Source: Pseudomonas sp. PSE14
Lineage (GTDB): Bacteria > Pseudomonadota > Gammaproteobacteria > Pseudomonadales > Pseudomonadaceae
Assembly: GCF_029203285.1 (NCBI RefSeq)
Contig: NZ_CP115669.1
Span: 2,046,001-2,110,000 of the forward strand
Direction: 5' to 3'
Length of the DNA: 64,000 nucleotides
Every line of letters starts with the position of its first letter. Within the stretch, counting starts at the first letter, position 1. This document shows, in pieces, positions 44,010 through 52,854 of the stretch. Under the pieces are notes generated by a model. The model made no database searches. It saw only the letters and a program-made list of their open reading frames with translations, and had not been told where the DNA came from. Made by a program: the position numbers and the translations under genes.

Positions 44010-44941
44010 GCCTTGTTCTCCTGGGCTTGGAACGGGTGTTTCTCGTGCCAGTGCTTGGCGATGTCGACGCGGCGGGCTACCCACACTTTCTCGTGGCCCT
44101 TCACGTACTGCAGGAAGCGCTCCAGCGAGGCCATGCGCGCCGGACGGCCGAGCAGGCGGCAGTGCATGCCGATGGAGAGCATCTTCGGCGCGCCTTCGGC
44201 ACCCTCGGCGTAGAGCACGTCGAAGGCGTCCTTGAGGTATTCGAAGAAGTCGTCGCCCTTGTTGAAGCCCTGTACCTGGGTGAAGCGCATATCGTTGGTG
44301 TCCAGGGTGTAGGGGATTACCAGGTGCGGCTTCTCGGCGGTGCTCGCCGGGTCCCAGTAGGGCAGGTCGTCATCGTAGGTGTCGGAGTCGTAGAGGAAGC
44401 CGCCTTCCTCGCGCACGATGCGACGGGTGTTCGGGCCCAGGCGGCCGGTGTACCAGCCCTGCGGGCGCTGGCCGGTCAGATCGGTGAGGATGCGGATGGC
44501 TTCGAGCATGTGCTCGCGCTCCTGTGCCTCGTCCATGTACTGGTAGTCGATCCAGCGGTAGCCGTGGCTGCAGATCTCGTGGCCGTCGGCGACCATCTGG
44601 CGGATGGCCTCGGGATGGCGCTGGGCGGCCATGGCGACGGCGAAGATGGTCATCGGCAGGTCGTATTTCTTGAACAGCTTCAGCAGGCGCCATACGCCAG
44701 CGCGGCTACCGTACTCGTACAGCGATTCCATGCACATGTTGCGCTCACCCTTGAGCGGCTGTGCGGCCACCATCTCGGAGAGGAAGGCTTCGGACTCCTT
44801 GTCTCCGTGCAGGATGCAACGCTCGCCGCCTTCCTCGTAGTTGAGGACGAAGGACAGGGCGATGCGGGCATCGTTCGGCCAGTGGGGGTGGGGAATGTTG
44901 TTGCCGTAACCGATCAGGTCGCGTGGGTAGTCGGCGCTCAC
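44006..44941 (-). CDS. puuE: Allantoinase PuuE
   Basis: 311 aa from GTG 44941 (MSADYPRDLIGYGNN) with SD AAGGAA 7 bases before. A longer frame from 45022 would start inside the operator and is rejected. Polysaccharide-deacetylase (NodB) fold, the metal-independent allantoinase type: LSFVLNYEEGGE, GYRWIDYQYMDEAQERE, DSDTYDDDLPYW. Hydrolyses allantoin to allantoate. First gene of the puuE-uraD-allA-puuD operon, under a TTGTATACAA operator. Confidence 0.94.
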   Translation of the reverse strand: MSADYPRDLIGYGNNIPHPHWPNDARIALSFVLNYEEGGERCILHGDKESEAFLSEMVAAQPLKGERNMCMESLYEYGSRAGVWRLLKLFKKYDLPMTIFAVAMAAQRHPEAIRQMVADGHEICSHGYRWIDYQYMDEAQEREHMLEAIRILTDLTGQRPQGWYTGRLGPNTRRIVREEGGFLYDSDTYDDDLPYWDPASTAEKPHLVIPYTLDTNDMRFTQVQGFNKGDDFFEYLKDAFDVLYAEGAEGAPKMLSIGMHCRLLGRPARMASLERFLQYVKGHEKVWVARRVDIAKHWHEKHPFQAQENKA

Positions 44942-45012
44942 TGCAGTGTTCCTTCTTGTGGTTGGCGGTCTGCGCGGAGTCGATGGATCGGGCGCTGCCG
45001 TTGATGCGTGCA

Positions 45013-45022
45013 TTGTATACAA
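45013..45022. promoter_or_regulatory. TTGTATACAA operator, puuE side
   Basis: Perfect palindrome with flanks ATTGTATACAAAAT, 72 bases before the puuE start. Confidence 0.75.
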
Positions 45023-45205
45023 AATGTTTGGCTATCTGTAAATACAATCTGCACAACAGTCGTTTCTCTTTCCTATAGATGCGTGAATTGCCGCAACGAC
45101 CCCGCCCGGCCGCGTCTTACGTAGGTTACAGGTACTGTTGAGAGGCTTCTGCCACCCGAGTGCTGGGGGCGGTTCAGGCTGATTTTGCAACGACCGATCA
45201 CTTTT

Positions 45206-45215
45206 TTGTATACAA
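45206..45215. promoter_or_regulatory. TTGTATACAA operator, uraH side
   Basis: Perfect palindrome within TTTTGTATACAATTG, about 137 bases before the uraH start. Confidence 0.75.
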
Positions 45216-45351
45216 TTGCTCGTGTGGCTGGGTATATTCGATTCCGCGCAAGCGCACTTGCCGGCTGTCCGTTCGACAGCCCACCGAATTCGAATCAACA
45301 AGACAGAGGAGGAAGGTGTCCGCCGGCGGCGCCGGAGACATCGATAAGCCC

Positions 45352-45705
45352 ATGGGACGCTTGACCACTCACGTACTGGATTCCGCCCACGGCTGCCCTG
45401 GCCATGGCATCAAGATCGAGCTGTACCGCGTCGAAGGCCAGCAGCTGGAACTGATCGCCACCCGCGTGACCAATGACGATGGCCGTTGCGACGAGCCGCT
45501 GCTGCAGGGCGAGGACTTCCGCGCCGGCGTCTACCAGCTGCTGTTCAATGCCGGCGACTATTACCGCGCCCGTGGTGTCGAGCTGCCGAAGCCGGCGTTC
45601 CTCGACCAGGTCGTACTGCGTTTCGGCATTGCCTCCGAGGCCGACCACTACCACGTGCCGCTGCTGATCTCCCCTTATAGCTACTCCACCTATCGCGGTA
45701 GCTAG
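45352..45705 (+). CDS. uraH: 5-Hydroxyisourate hydrolase UraH
   Basis: 117 aa transthyretin-like enzyme, the normal length. MGRLTTHVLDSAHG at the N-terminus (catalytic His), an Arg in the beta core, and the diagnostic C-terminal YRGS tetrapeptide preceded by HYHVPLLISPYSYST. ATG 45352 gives the family N-terminus. An in-frame GTG at 45316 lies only 3 bases after an AGGAGG and would add 12 residues. Followed by a strong terminator. Confidence 0.95.
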   Translation: MGRLTTHVLDSAHGCPGHGIKIELYRVEGQQLELIATRVTNDDGRCDEPLLQGEDFRAGVYQLLFNAGDYYRARGVELPKPAFLDQVVLRFGIASEADHYHVPLLISPYSYSTYRGS

Positions 45706-45747
45706 TTATCTGCAAGACCTTCCCGGACTCTTCGTGGAGTCTTCCTC

Positions 45748-45775
45748 AGCCCGCCCACACTGCGGGCTTTTTTTT
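45748..45775 (+). terminator. Terminator of uraH
   Basis: 7-bp stem AGCCCGC / GCGGGCT, 7-base loop, T8. Confidence 0.9.
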
Positions 45776-45861
45776 GCCCGCGATTTTCTTTCCTGGGTTT
45801 ATGGCGGGCAGGAGCGGTGCATTTGGACTAAAAAACAGGCAGTCATTATTTCGAGGGTGGT

Positions 45862-47655
45862 ATGAGCAGAATCCTTATCGTCGACGAACAGCCGGTTACG
45901 CGACATGCCTTACGCTTGATGATGGAAGCCGACCGCCATGAAGTGGTCGGTGAGGCCGACAACGGCCCGGAAGCGCTACAGCAGGTGCGCGTCTGCCGTC
46001 CCGACCTGATGATCCTGGAGCTGTCGATTCCGCGTCTCGGCGGCCTGGAAGTCATTCAGAGATTGGTGGCCCAGGGGGCTTCTGTGAAGGTTCTGGTACT
46101 GACCTCCCGCGACTCGGAGTATTTCGCCGGGCGTTGCCTGACGGCGGGCGCCGCCGGTTTCGTCAGCAAGCAGGAGAATCCGCAGGCGGTGCGCGAAGCG
46201 GTGCGGGCGATCGCCCAGGGGCACAGCTATTTCCCCAGTCATGCGCTGGGCAGTGTCGCTGCGGCGGAAGAGGCGGGGCATGGCGAGTTGCTCAAGGACC
46301 TGTCGGTGCGGGAGTTGACCGTGCTGCAACTGCTGGCGAATGGGTTCAGCAATGTGGCCATCGCCGATCAGCTGTCAATCAGCGACAAGACGGTCAGTAC
46401 CTACAAGGTCCGCCTGATGCAGAAACTGCACGCCAAATCGCTGGTCGAGCTGGTGGATATCGCGCGCCGCCATGGGCTGGTGGAGGGCGACCAGCCCGAT
46501 GCCGAGCCGCAGCAGGCGCCCATGACGCCGGAGCAGACGAAGGAGCTGGCGTTGCTGCGCAGCATGCTCGACTCCGTGCCGCACCCGATGACCGTCCGGG
46601 GGCTCGATGGCCGCATCCTGTTCTGCAACCGCCATACGGCAGAGCTGTTCGGCCTGCGCCTCGAGGATGTGGTGGGCAAGACGGTGGCGGAGCTGGGGCT
46701 GTTCGCCAATTCGCATGAAGCGGCTTTGCTGACCCAGCAATTGACGGAGGCGATCGCGCGCGGTGAGCCATTCGACGCTGACGTGGAGTTCCGCTCGAAG
46801 AGGGGGCGTGAGGTTTACCAGCATTGGGTCAGGCCCTACCGCGACAGTGACGGGACGCTGATTGGCGCCCTCTGCGGTTCGATCAATGTCACCGGCCGCG
46901 ACGAGCTGGTGCGCGAGCTGCGCAGCGCGAACGCGCGGATCGATGCGATCAGTCGTGGCAAGAGCCAGTACCTCGCCGGGATGGGCAGCGAGTTGCAGGG
47001 GCCGTTGCAGAATGTCATGGCGATGCTGGAACTGGCGCGGAACCAGAGTGATCCGACGCGGCGCGACGAGCCCCTGGCGGTGGCCCTGAAGCTCACCGGC
47101 AATCTGCTGGCGTTGCTCGATGACTTGCAGCTGCTCAGCCGCGCCAGGTCCCGGCGCTTGCCGCTGGCGTCCGAAGACATCGATGTGCGGATCCTGCTTG
47201 AACGGCAACTGGCGCTCATCGGCGAGACGGCCCGAAGCAAGGGGGTTCGCATTGAAAGCGACTTCGATCTGGCGCTGCAGACACGGGTCTGGTGCGATCC
47301 CCAGTGGCTGCGCAAGATCGTCTTCAACCTGCTGGATAATGCGGTGAAGCGTACCGAGGTGGGTTCGGTGCTGGTGCGCCTGCGCGCGCGTGGACGGGGC
47401 GCGGCAATGGTCGACGTCGAAGTCGACGTGATCGACACGGGGCCGGGGATCTCTCCCGAGGACCAGCAGCATCTGTTCGAACCCTTTTCCTTCCCCCTGG
47501 ATGACCTTCGGGTGCGCAGCGGTGGCACCGGCCTGGGGCTGGCGCTATGCCGCAGCCTTGTGGAGCTCATGGAGGGGAGCATCGGGATGAAAAGCCAGCC
47601 GGGTGTTGGGTCGGAGTTCAACGTGAAGCTGTCATTTCCTGCCGTCGTCCAGTAG
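45862..47655 (+). CDS. REC-LuxR HTH-PAS-histidine kinase single-chain protein with both phospho sites replaced
   Basis: 597 aa. Order: receiver (1-120), NarL/LuxR helix-turn-helix (about 146-206; LSVRELTVLQLLANG ... ISDKTVSTYKVRLMQKL), PAS (about 230-345), HisKA-like helix pair (about 365-430), HATPase (about 440-595; N489/N493, DTGPGIS at 525-531, GGTGLGL at 554-560). The receiver has Glu53 (LMILELSIP) in place of the phospho-Asp but keeps Asp8, Thr81 and Lys103. The kinase has Ser376 (GMGSELQGPL) where the phospho-His belongs. ATP-binding motifs look intact. There is no membrane segment, so a soluble, possibly DNA-binding sensor. Stands between uraH and the guanine permease, where I recall no such gene in P. 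aeruginosa. Partner and function unknown. Confidence 0.85.
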   Translation: MSRILIVDEQPVTRHALRLMMEADRHEVVGEADNGPEALQQVRVCRPDLMILELSIPRLGGLEVIQRLVAQGASVKVLVLTSRDSEYFAGRCLTAGAAGFVSKQENPQAVREAVRAIAQGHSYFPSHALGSVAAAEEAGHGELLKDLSVRELTVLQLLANGFSNVAIADQLSISDKTVSTYKVRLMQKLHAKSLVELVDIARRHGLVEGDQPDAEPQQAPMTPEQTKELALLRSMLDSVPHPMTVRGLDGRILFCNRHTAELFGLRLEDVVGKTVAELGLFANSHEAALLTQQLTEAIARGEPFDADVEFRSKRGREVYQHWVRPYRDSDGTLIGALCGSINVTGRDELVRELRSANARIDAISRGKSQYLAGMGSELQGPLQNVMAMLELARNQSDPTRRDEPLAVALKLTGNLLALLDDLQLLSRARSRRLPLASEDIDVRILLERQLALIGETARSKGVRIESDFDLALQTRVWCDPQWLRKIVFNLLDNAVKRTEVGSVLVRLRARGRGAAMVDVEVDVIDTGPGISPEDQQHLFEPFSFPLDDLRVRSGGTGLGLALCRSLVELMEGSIGMKSQPGVGSEFNVKLSFPAVVQ

Positions 47656-47673
47656 CGGCGCCAGCCGAAATGC

Positions 47674-47702
47674 AAAAGGCCCCGGCAATGCCGGGGCCTT
47701 TT
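47674..47702. terminator. Bidirectional terminator
   Basis: 13-bp perfect stem AAAAGGCCCCGGC / GCCGGGGCCTTTT, loop AAT, between the convergent sensor and permease genes. Confidence 0.92.
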
Positions 47703-47722
47703 GTTCTGGACGGACAGCGAAT

Positions 47723-49069
47723 TTACAGGAAGATGAACTTGGCCACGAAGATCGCGCACAGCGCATAGAGGCTGACGGTCACGTCCTTGTGGCGGCCGGT
47801 GAAGACCTTCATGGCCACATAGGTCACGAAGCCCAGCGCGATGCCATCGGCGACCGAGAAGGTCAGCGGCATCATGATCACGGTGACGATGGCCGGGATG
47901 GTCTCGGTGTGCTCGTTCCAGTCGATGTGGGCCATGCCGCCCATCATCAGCATGGCGACGTAGATCAGCGCGCCGGCGGTGGCGTAGGCGGGGATCATGC
48001 CGGCCAGCGGAGCGAAGAACATCGCCGCGACGAATAGCACGCCGACTACCACGGCGGTCAGGCCGGTGCGGCCACCCGCGGCGACGCCCGCGGCGCTTTC
48101 CACGTAGCTGGTGACCGGCGGTACGCCGAGCACCGCGCCGAAGGCGCTGGAGGTGCTGTCGGCCTTCATTGCCTTGGACAGGTTCTCGATACGGCCATCT
48201 TCACGCACCAGGTGCGCACGCTGGGCCACCCCCATCAGGGTGCCGGCGGTGTCGAACATGTGCACGAAGAGGAAGGCCAGGATCACGCTGATCATGGTTA
48301 CGTTGAAGGCGCCGGCGATGTCCATCGCCATGAAGGTCGGCGCCAGGCTCGGCGGCATGGAGAACACGCCACCGAACTGGACGATGCCCAGGGCGATGCC
48401 GGCCACGGTGACGGTCAGGATGCTGATCAGGATGCCACCGAATACGCGGCGGTATTCCAGCACTGCGATCATCAGGAAGCAGATGGCGGCGAGCAGGGGG
48501 CCGGGGCTGGTCAGGTCACCCAGGTGCACCAGGGTGGCAGGGCTGGCGACCACGATGCCGGCGGTCTTCAGGCCGATCAGCCCGAGGAACAGGCCCACAC
48601 CGGCGCCCATGGCGAAGCGCAGGCTGACCGGGATGCTGTTGAGCAGCCATTCGCGAATGCGCGAGAAGGTCAGGATCATGAAGGCGATGCCGGAGATGAA
48701 CACCGCGCCCAGTGCGATCTCCCAGCTGTAGTTCATGGTCTTGACCACGGTGTAGGTGAAGAAGGCGTTGAGGCCCATGCCCGGCGCCAGGCCCACCGGC
48801 CAGTTGGCGTACAGCCCCATCAGGAAGCAGCCCAGCGCCGCGGCAAGGCACGTTGCGACGAATGCGGCGCCGTGGTCGATACCGGCGTCGGCCATGATGT
48901 TGGGGTTGACGAAGATGATGTACGCCATGGTGATGAAGGTCGTGAGGCCCGCGGCGAGTTCGGTCTTCACGGTCGTGCCATGCTGGCTGAGCTTGAACAG
49001 ACGTTCCAGCAGGCCGGTAGCAGGCGGGCTTGAAGCAAAGGCTTGTTGTTCTTGTTTGGTGCTTTCCAC
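47723..49069 (-). CDS. AzgA/GhxP-type guanine/hypoxanthine permease
   Basis: 448 aa from GTG 49069 (MESTKQEQQAFASS) with SD GAGGAG; an upstream GTG at 49123 lacks an SD. NCS2/AzgA family, 12-14 membrane segments: TFITMAYIIFVNPNIM in TM1, APGMGLNAFFTYTV, MFDTAGTLMGVA (TM8) and AVLGVPPVTSYVESAAGVAAGGRTGL in TM10 (short blocks). It brings in guanine, hypoxanthine or adenine for the GuaD/Xdh pathway. TTGTGTACAA lies about 140 bases upstream. Confidence 0.92.
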   Translation of the reverse strand: MESTKQEQQAFASSPPATGLLERLFKLSQHGTTVKTELAAGLTTFITMAYIIFVNPNIMADAGIDHGAAFVATCLAAALGCFLMGLYANWPVGLAPGMGLNAFFTYTVVKTMNYSWEIALGAVFISGIAFMILTFSRIREWLLNSIPVSLRFAMGAGVGLFLGLIGLKTAGIVVASPATLVHLGDLTSPGPLLAAICFLMIAVLEYRRVFGGILISILTVTVAGIALGIVQFGGVFSMPPSLAPTFMAMDIAGAFNVTMISVILAFLFVHMFDTAGTLMGVAQRAHLVREDGRIENLSKAMKADSTSSAFGAVLGVPPVTSYVESAAGVAAGGRTGLTAVVVGVLFVAAMFFAPLAGMIPAYATAGALIYVAMLMMGGMAHIDWNEHTETIPAIVTVIMMPLTFSVADGIALGFVTYVAMKVFTGRHKDVTVSLYALCAIFVAKFIFL

Positions 49070-49207
49070 AGCGGTACTCCTCAACGCTCTTGTTGTTGGT
49101 CCCTTTGCCGTCGGCTGGTTCACCTGCGTCCCTTGCGCTAACGGAAAGAGTTGTGAGGGTGTGATTAGTTGACCCTTGGGTCAGGAAGTCACGCCGCGAT
49201 TATGCAG

Positions 49208-49217
49208 TTGTGTACAA
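49208..49217. promoter_or_regulatory. TTGTGTACAA operator, guanine permease side
   Basis: One mismatch from the TTGTATACAA palindrome. Confidence 0.6.
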
Positions 49218-49368
49218 AAACTTCAAATAATGTTTAGTGCCTGAGTGAAAGTTTTTTACAAGAAAAGGCTCGGAATGGTCGCAGGACGACGTCGGATGCA
49301 TCCGCTGGGCGACACGCCATTGGCGTCAATCACTACTCGCTCGCGATGGCTGCACGATAGTGGCCATT

Positions 49369-49378
49369 TTGTGTACAC
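49369..49378. promoter_or_regulatory. TTGTGTACAC operator, GntR autoregulation
   Basis: Two mismatches from the palindrome, 100 bases before the GntR start. Confidence 0.5.
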
Positions 49379-49468
49379 TGTTGCCCAATACCTGGCCGAC
49401 GCCAGCTCCTCGCCAGCCCCCACGGATTTCGCGCCGGTCCCACTCCGGCTGATCAGGGTTCGACACCA

Positions 49469-50245
49469 ATGACCGACCAGTTGCAACAGATCAGGAAGCA
49501 GCCGCGCAATGGCAAGAGCCGCAGCGGCACCCAGGATGAAATCGTTTACGCGCACATCTTCGACGCGATCCTTGAGCAGCGCCTCGCTCCTGGCACCAAG
49601 TTGAGCGAAGAGGCCCTTGGTGAAATCTTCGGCGTCAGCCGCACCATCATCCGCCGCGCCCTGTCGCGACTGGCCCATGAGCAGGTCGTGCTGCTGCGCC
49701 CCAACCGTGGCGCCGTCGTCGCCAGCCCGAGCATCGACGAGGCCCGGCAGATCCTCTTCGCCCGCCGCACCGTCGAGCGCGCGATCACCGAGCTGGCCGT
49801 GGACAACGCCAGCAGCGATACGCTGTCCGAGCTGCGCGACATGGTGAAGCAGGAGCAGTCCAGCTTCGCCCGTGGCGACCGTGGCGCCGGCATCCGTCTT
49901 TCCGGCGAGTTCCACCTCAAGCTTGCCGAGATGGCGAAGAACGCGCCTCTGGTGAGCTTCCAGCGCAGCCTGGTGTCGCAGACCTCGCTGATCATCGCCC
50001 AGTACGAAAGCGGCGGCCGTTCGCACTGCTCCTTCGACGAACACAACGAAATCCTCGACGCCATCGAGAAGGGCGACAAGGAAAAGGCCGTGACCCTGAT
50101 GATGCACCACATGGCGCACATCGATGACAAGCTGAACCTGGATGTCGACGGCGCTTCCGGCGACCTGCACGCGGTGTTCTCGCACCTGCTGGCAGGCAAG
50201 AAGAAGCCGCGCCGCAGCAAGGCGGACGCCGACTCCGCGGCCTGA
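49469..50245 (+). CDS. GntR-family regulator with FCD domain, likely purine-catabolism regulator
   Basis: 258 aa: winged helix (about 22-90; LSEEALGEIFGVSRTIIRRALSRL, NRGAVVASPS) and an all-helical FCD ligand domain (about 95-235) with metal-type Asp/His (GEFHLKLAEMA, DEHNEILDAI, MHHMAHI). A basic tail (KKKPRRSK) follows. Its position among purine genes and the repeated TTGTATACAA sites make it the best candidate for the regulator binding them. The ligand could be a purine or allantoin-type intermediate. Confidence 0.88.
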   Translation: MTDQLQQIRKQPRNGKSRSGTQDEIVYAHIFDAILEQRLAPGTKLSEEALGEIFGVSRTIIRRALSRLAHEQVVLLRPNRGAVVASPSIDEARQILFARRTVERAITELAVDNASSDTLSELRDMVKQEQSSFARGDRGAGIRLSGEFHLKLAEMAKNAPLVSFQRSLVSQTSLIIAQYESGGRSHCSFDEHNEILDAIEKGDKEKAVTLMMHHMAHIDDKLNLDVDGASGDLHAVFSHLLAGKKKPRRSKADADSAA

Positions 50246-50258
50246 TCGACGAACTGGA

Positions 50259-50287
50259 AAAAAAGCCCCGCATCTGCGGGGCTTTTT
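50259..50287. terminator. Bidirectional terminator after GntR gene
   Basis: 8-bp stem AGCCCCGC / GCGGGGCT, loop ATCT, A-tract before, T5 after. Confidence 0.9.
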
Positions 50288-50310
50288 CGTTTCAGCACTG
50301 ACGGCTTTTT

Positions 50311-50336
50311 GTAGGAGCGAGCAAGCTCGCTCCTAC
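50311..50336. repeat. Compact REP palindrome overlapping a stop codon
   Basis: 26-base palindrome GTAGGAGCGAGCA/AGCTCGCTCCTAC without spacer. The TAG stop of the outer-membrane factor (50333-50335) lies inside its right end. Confidence 0.85.
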
Positions 50337-51775
50337 AGGGAGGCTGTGGAATTCGGGGTTTGCTGCCAGCCTCCACCCAGGGATTTGTAAAGCAGCACCA
50401 GCGTGGTCGTCACGGCTTCGCGGCCGCGCACCTGTTGCTCCTCGGTAGCCAGCAGTTCGCGCTGGGCACTGAGCACGTTGAGGAAGTCCACGGCGCCGGC
50501 CTTGTACTGCTCGCGGGCGTTGGCCAGGGCGGTACGGCCATGTTCGGCGGCGGTATCGAGACTGGCCAGGCGGCGCTGGTCGGCGGCGTAGTCGGTGAGG
50601 GCGTCGTCCACCTCGCGCCAGGCGTTGAGCACGGTGCGGCGATAGGCGATGGCCGACTCCTTCTGCTGCGCCTCGCGCAGGGCGAGCATGCCCTTCAGCC
50701 GGCCGCCTTCGAAGATCGGCAGTGACAGGCTCGGGCCGATGCCGAAGGTGCGGCTGTTCCAGTCGCCGAAATTCGACAGTTGCAGTGCCTGGAAGCCGAA
50801 GCTGCCGTTCAGGCTGATGCGCGGGTAGAAGTCTGCCTTGGCCACCCCGATGCTGGCGGTGGCGGCGTGCAGCGCGGCTTCGGCGCGGCGGATATCCGGG
50901 CGGCGCTGGGCCAGCTCCGAGGGCAGTCCGACCGGCACGCCACGGGGCGGCTGCGGCACGGGCTTGGCCTGAGCGAGTTCGGCCTGCAGCGCGCCGGGAG
51001 CCTCGCCAAGCAGATAGCCCAGGGCGTTGATCAGCCGTGCCTGGCGCTTCTGGCTGTCGGGCAGGCGCGCTTCGATGCTGGCGACTTGGGTCAGGGCTTC
51101 GGCGACATCCAGTTCGGTGGCGACACCATCGGCGCGGCGCAAGCGGGTCAGCTCCAGGCTGCGCTGGGCTATCTCCAGGTTGCTCCGGATGATGGCTTCC
51201 AGGTCCTGTTCGGCGCGCAGTTGCAAGTAGTTGCGCGCGGTCTCGGCGAGCACCGAGACCAGTACGTCGCGACGGCTCTCCTCGGTGGCCTGCACGTTGG
51301 CGTCGGCGGCCTCCAGTTCGCGGCGCACGCGGCCCCAGAAGTCCAGCTCCCAGGACAGGTCGAAGCCGCCATCGAGCTGGTTGAAGCTGTCCTTGCCCGC
51401 CTTGCCGGACGGATCGTTCAGGCCGACTTCGCTGTTGCGCCTGCGCTGGTAGCCCAGGTCCGCGCCGACGTTGGGCACGGCGTCGCCGCCCAGCGCCTGG
51501 CGGATCGCCCGGCTCTGCTGCAGGCGCGCGTCGGCTTCGCGCAGGTCGAGGTTGGCATCTGCCACGCGGCGTTGCAGGTCGTTGAGCTGTGGGTCGCCCA
51601 GCAGTGTCCACCACTGGGCTTCCAGCGGAGCGTTGAGCGTCCGGCTCGGGGCATCGCCACGCTGAGCGGTCCAGTTCACCGCGTCGGCATCCTTCGGGCG
51701 CTGGAAGTCCGGACCGACGCTGCAAGCGCCAAGCGCAAGCAAGGCGAGGAACAGAGGTGTACGGGCGGCGATCAT
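50333..51775 (-). CDS. NodT/OprM-type outer-membrane efflux lipoprotein
   Basis: 480 aa. Lipoprotein signal peptide with lipobox LGAC (Cys18), then SVGPDFQRP typical of OprM/NodT. Two repeats of the outer-membrane efflux fold follow (DLSWELDFWGRVRRELEAA; LPIFEGGRLKGML). Forms the outer-membrane tunnel for the MFS/HlyD pair. ATGA overlap with the HlyD gene. The last codons run into a REP palindrome that supplies the stop. Confidence 0.93.
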   Translation of the reverse strand: MIAARTPLFLALLALGACSVGPDFQRPKDADAVNWTAQRGDAPSRTLNAPLEAQWWTLLGDPQLNDLQRRVADANLDLREADARLQQSRAIRQALGGDAVPNVGADLGYQRRRNSEVGLNDPSGKAGKDSFNQLDGGFDLSWELDFWGRVRRELEAADANVQATEESRRDVLVSVLAETARNYLQLRAEQDLEAIIRSNLEIAQRSLELTRLRRADGVATELDVAEALTQVASIEARLPDSQKRQARLINALGYLLGEAPGALQAELAQAKPVPQPPRGVPVGLPSELAQRRPDIRRAEAALHAATASIGVAKADFYPRISLNGSFGFQALQLSNFGDWNSRTFGIGPSLSLPIFEGGRLKGMLALREAQQKESAIAYRRTVLNAWREVDDALTDYAADQRRLASLDTAAEHGRTALANAREQYKAGAVDFLNVLSAQRELLATEEQQVRGREAVTTTLVLLYKSLGGGWQQTPNSTASL

Positions 51776-52839
51776 TGCACGGCTACCTTCTGCTCGTTCG
51801 CTGCGTGCTGGGCAGTGTCGATACGCGCGATGACCGACATACCCACACGCAGCTTGTCGCGCAGCGGCTGGTCAGCGTCGAGGACGATCTTCACCGGGAT
51901 GCGCTGGACGATCTTGGTGAAGTTGCCGGTGGCGTTGTCCGGGGCGATGGGCGCGAAGCTCAGGCCGGTGGCCGGGGCGATGCTGTCGACGTGGCCGCGC
52001 AGCTTCTCGCCGGGGAAGGTATCGATGCTGATTTCCACGGCCTGGCCGGGTTGCACGTCGGTGAGCTGGGTTTCCTGGAAATTGCCGACCACGTAGGCGT
52101 CCTGCAGCGGTACCACCGCCAGCAGCGCATTGCCCGGCGTGGTGTAGGCGCCGACGCGCACGGCACGGCGACCGACCATGCCGTCGAAGGGCGCGCGGAT
52201 TTCCGTGTAGGAGAGGTTCAGTTGCGCCTGTTGCAGCTGGGCCTGGCCACGCTTCAATGCGCCGAGGGCTTCGGCCTGCTGGGCCAGCAGCACGTCGAGC
52301 TGCTTGCGGGCGGCGAGGGCGGCGGCCTTGTCCTTGTCCAGCAGGGCCTTCGCCGAGTCGACGCGGGAGCGTGCCTGCTGAGCGTTCTGCAGGGTGCCGG
52401 CGCCCTGGCTGGCGAGGTGCTGGTAGCGGTTCAGTTCCTGCGAAGCGAAGGTCAGCGCGGCCTGGTCGGCCTGCACCTGGGCGGCGGTCTGGGCGATCAC
52501 CGCCTGCTGGCGTTCCAGGTTGGCGGCGACGTGGTGATGGCGCGCCTCGGCGGCCAGCACATCGGCCTCGGCGGCGGCCAGCGCGGCGCGGTAGTCGCGG
52601 GCGTCGATGCGTGCCAGGACCTGTCCGGCCTTCACCGACTGGTTGTCCTCCACCAGCACTTCCTCGATGAAGCCGGCGACCTTCGGCGCCACCAGGGTGA
52701 AGTCGGCGTGGACGTAGGCGTCGTCGGTGCTCTGTTCGCGGGTGGGGCCCAGCAGGCGCAGCAGCAGGTAGACGACAAGGGCGAACAGCAGCACGGCAAC
52801 CAGGGCCAGACTGCCGCGACGGGAGCTCAGTTTCGACAT
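51772..52839 (-). CDS. HlyD/EmrA-type membrane-fusion protein
   Basis: 355 aa: single N-terminal membrane helix (about 9-28), lipoyl half (VDDNQSVKAGQVLARID-like, here VEDNQSVKAGQVLARID), helical hairpin (about 80-190), second lipoyl half (TEIRAPFDGMVGRRAV) and beta-barrel. EmrA family adaptor between the DHA2 pump and the outer-membrane factor. Confidence 0.93.
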   Translation of the reverse strand: MSKLSSRRGSLALVAVLLFALVVYLLLRLLGPTREQSTDDAYVHADFTLVAPKVAGFIEEVLVEDNQSVKAGQVLARIDARDYRAALAAAEADVLAAEARHHHVAANLERQQAVIAQTAAQVQADQAALTFASQELNRYQHLASQGAGTLQNAQQARSRVDSAKALLDKDKAAALAARKQLDVLLAQQAEALGALKRGQAQLQQAQLNLSYTEIRAPFDGMVGRRAVRVGAYTTPGNALLAVVPLQDAYVVGNFQETQLTDVQPGQAVEISIDTFPGEKLRGHVDSIAPATGLSFAPIAPDNATGNFTKIVQRIPVKIVLDADQPLRDKLRVGMSVIARIDTAQHAANEQKVAVQ

Positions 52840-52854
52840 GGGCAGACCTTTGAA

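Larger units (their letters stand above)
44942..45351. other. Divergent control region puuE / uraH
   Basis: 410 bases with two TTGTATACAA sites, one near each gene (45013 and 45206), and no gene. Confidence 0.75.
49070..49468. other. Divergent control region permease / GntR
   Basis: 399 bases with two operator-like sites (49208, 49369); no gene. Confidence 0.7.
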
